Below, piece after piece: positions 5,744 through 6,503 of a stretch of DNA of 6,503 nucleotides; positions within the stretch are counted from its first letter, which is position 1; each line of letters starts with the position of its first letter. This stretch comes from Verrucomicrobiota bacterium. Lineage in GTDB: Bacteria; Verrucomicrobiota; Verrucomicrobiia; Chthoniobacterales; UBA10450. The stretch spans positions 1 through 6,503 of the forward strand of contig QHPN01000160.1 in NCBI GenBank assembly GCA_003219115.1, given 5' to 3'. Made by a program: the position numbers and the translations under genes. The notes under the pieces were generated by a model, which saw only the letters and a list, made by a program, of their open reading frames with translations, was not told where the DNA came from and did not search any database.

Positions 5744-6379
5744 GTGCGCTCGCCAGCGGACGCCCTTCTTTATGCCATCATCGATCTCGGCTACGTCAGT
5801 CCTGAGAATGCGCCGGGCATTCTAGAGAAATTGATCGCAGGGGGAATCGACATGGTGCAATTGCGCGGCAAAAACTCCAGTATTGATGAATTGAGCTTAC
5901 TCGCCGAAAAACTTTTGCGATTAACCACCCTGGCAGAAATTCCGCTCATCGCTAATGACCACGCTCAGATCGCACAGCGCGTGGATGTGCAGGGCGTCCA
6001 TGTGGGTCAGGACGACGAATCGATTGAAACCGTTCGCGCGCAGGTGGAGCGGCCAATTATTGTCGGCAAATCAACCCACAGCGTGGAACAAGCCACTCCT
6101 GCCGAGGGCGAAGGCGCAGATTACATCGGCTTCGGTCCAATTTTTCCCACGCCGACGAAACCTGATTATCCGCCCATCGGGCCCTCGCAAATCCACGAAG
6201 TTCGCAAAGGCGTTTCCATTCCCATTTTTTGCATCGGCGGAATCAAATTGGAAAGTCTCGGGCAGGTACTCGCCGCTGGTGCGAAGCGTGTCGTCATTGT
6301 CTCCGGCTTGTTGCAAGCGAGCGACATTGTTGGTTACACTCGTGCCTGTAAAAAATTAGTCACCGATCTTCGCCTGTGA
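5744..6379 (+). CDS. thiE: thiamine phosphate synthase
   Basis: This 211-residue TIM-barrel enzyme couples HMP pyrophosphate with the thiazole phosphate to make thiamine phosphate in the cytoplasm. Motifs in order are MVQLRGKN (37-44, pyrophosphate-binding lysine region), LIANDHAQIA (68-77) with N71/D72, GVHVGQDD (84-91) with D91, GKSTHS (108-113), DYIGFGPIFPTPTK (126-139), CIGGI (163-167) and the phosphate-binding end GAKRVVIVSGL (179-189). D72 and D91 are 19 residues apart, as are the two magnesium-binding aspartates of Bacillus subtilis ThiE as I recall. Length is normal and nothing essential appears missing. The start is GTG 5744, one base after the accC stop codon, so it probably depends on accC translation. 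No TPP riboswitch is visible in the 1-bp gap or upstream of accB, so any thiamine control is not through a leader here. Confidence 0.95.
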   Translation: MRSPADALLYAIIDLGYVSPENAPGILEKLIAGGIDMVQLRGKNSSIDELSLLAEKLLRLTTLAEIPLIANDHAQIAQRVDVQGVHVGQDDESIETVRAQVERPIIVGKSTHSVEQATPAEGEGADYIGFGPIFPTPTKPDYPPIGPSQIHEVRKGVSIPIFCIGGIKLESLGQVLAAGAKRVVIVSGLLQASDIVGYTRACKKLVTDLRL

Positions 6380-6397
6380 TTTCTGGCCTCTGACTTT

Positions 6398-6503
6398 ATG
6401 TCTCTGCTCGTAGTCGGTTCCATTGCGCTCGATACGGTCAAGACTCCGGTCGAGGAACACACCGACCTAATGGGTGGTTCGGCATCGTATGCCGCTCTTG
6501 GCG
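6398..6503 (+). CDS. PfkB/ribokinase-family kinase, N-terminus only
   Basis: ATG 6398 opens a frame running off the right edge after 35 full codons. The sequence MSLLVVGSIALDTVKTP has the first strand and the G-S-x-x-x-D motif of PfkB-family kinases. It is followed by LMGGSASYAALG, the glycine-rich substrate-binding element at the expected distance. These enzymes phosphorylate sugars, nucleosides or related alcohols; the substrate cannot be told from this fragment. It does not look like ThiD, another ribokinase-fold enzyme often found near thiE, because the ThiD start TIAGSDPSGGAG is absent. It follows thiE after 18 bp and is probably the fourth gene of the accB operon. Confidence 0.85.
   Translation, partial: MSLLVVGSIALDTVKTPVEEHTDLMGGSASYAALG

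Noticed and set aside
6398..6503. thiD (HMP-P kinase) as the gene after thiE
   Set aside because: The N-terminus has the PfkB GSIALD and GGSASYAA motifs and lacks the ThiD signature TIAGSDPSGGAG.

Overview
The window looks like a chromosomal segment of a Gram-negative, non-model bacterium. Three things suggest this: a PagL-type outer-membrane beta-barrel protein, a bacterial-type split biotin carboxylase / carrier-protein pair, and a complete absence of Shine-Dalgarno-like sequences upstream of the genes. Together with the compact operons and the dense GTAG-bounded palindromes between genes, my best guess is Verrucomicrobiota (soil Chthoniobacterales / Udaeobacter-like). That assignment is inference from general impression and has not been searched.

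Layout. Left part (1-405, minus): the N-terminal third of a Ste24-like M48 metalloprotease, cut by the window edge and preceded by a possible 32-codon ORF that overlaps its start. Two plus-strand genes for small exported or membrane-anchored proteins of unknown function follow (519-860 and 1044-1547), separated by 183 bp rich in palindromes. A minus-strand cluster comes next, read right to left: an RluA-family pseudouridine synthase (3741-2917), a PagL-like acyloxyacyl hydrolase (2798-2190) and a Nudix-fold phosphoesterase (2184-1558). Divergent from rluA is a plus-strand metabolic operon: accB (3814-4272), accC (4357-5742), thiE (5744-6379) and the start of a PfkB-family kinase (6398 to the window end).

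How the genes work together. AccB carries biotin and AccC carboxylates it, the first half of acetyl-CoA carboxylase (malonyl-CoA for fatty acids). ThiE joins the two halves of thiamine phosphate; its 1-bp distance from accC implies co-transcription and probably coupled translation. The PagL-like protein would act on lipid A in the outer membrane. RluA modifies rRNA or tRNA uridines.

The most distinctive non-genic feature is a set of extragenic palindromes (870-915, 977-1025, 2846-2920, 4281-4353). They are bounded by the tetranucleotide GTAG, or CTAC in inverted orientation, and most form paired hairpins like REP/BIME elements. One provides the rluA stop codon and another occupies nearly the whole accB-accC spacer up to 3 bp before the accC ATG. 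No transposase, CRISPR array, tRNA or rRNA was found.
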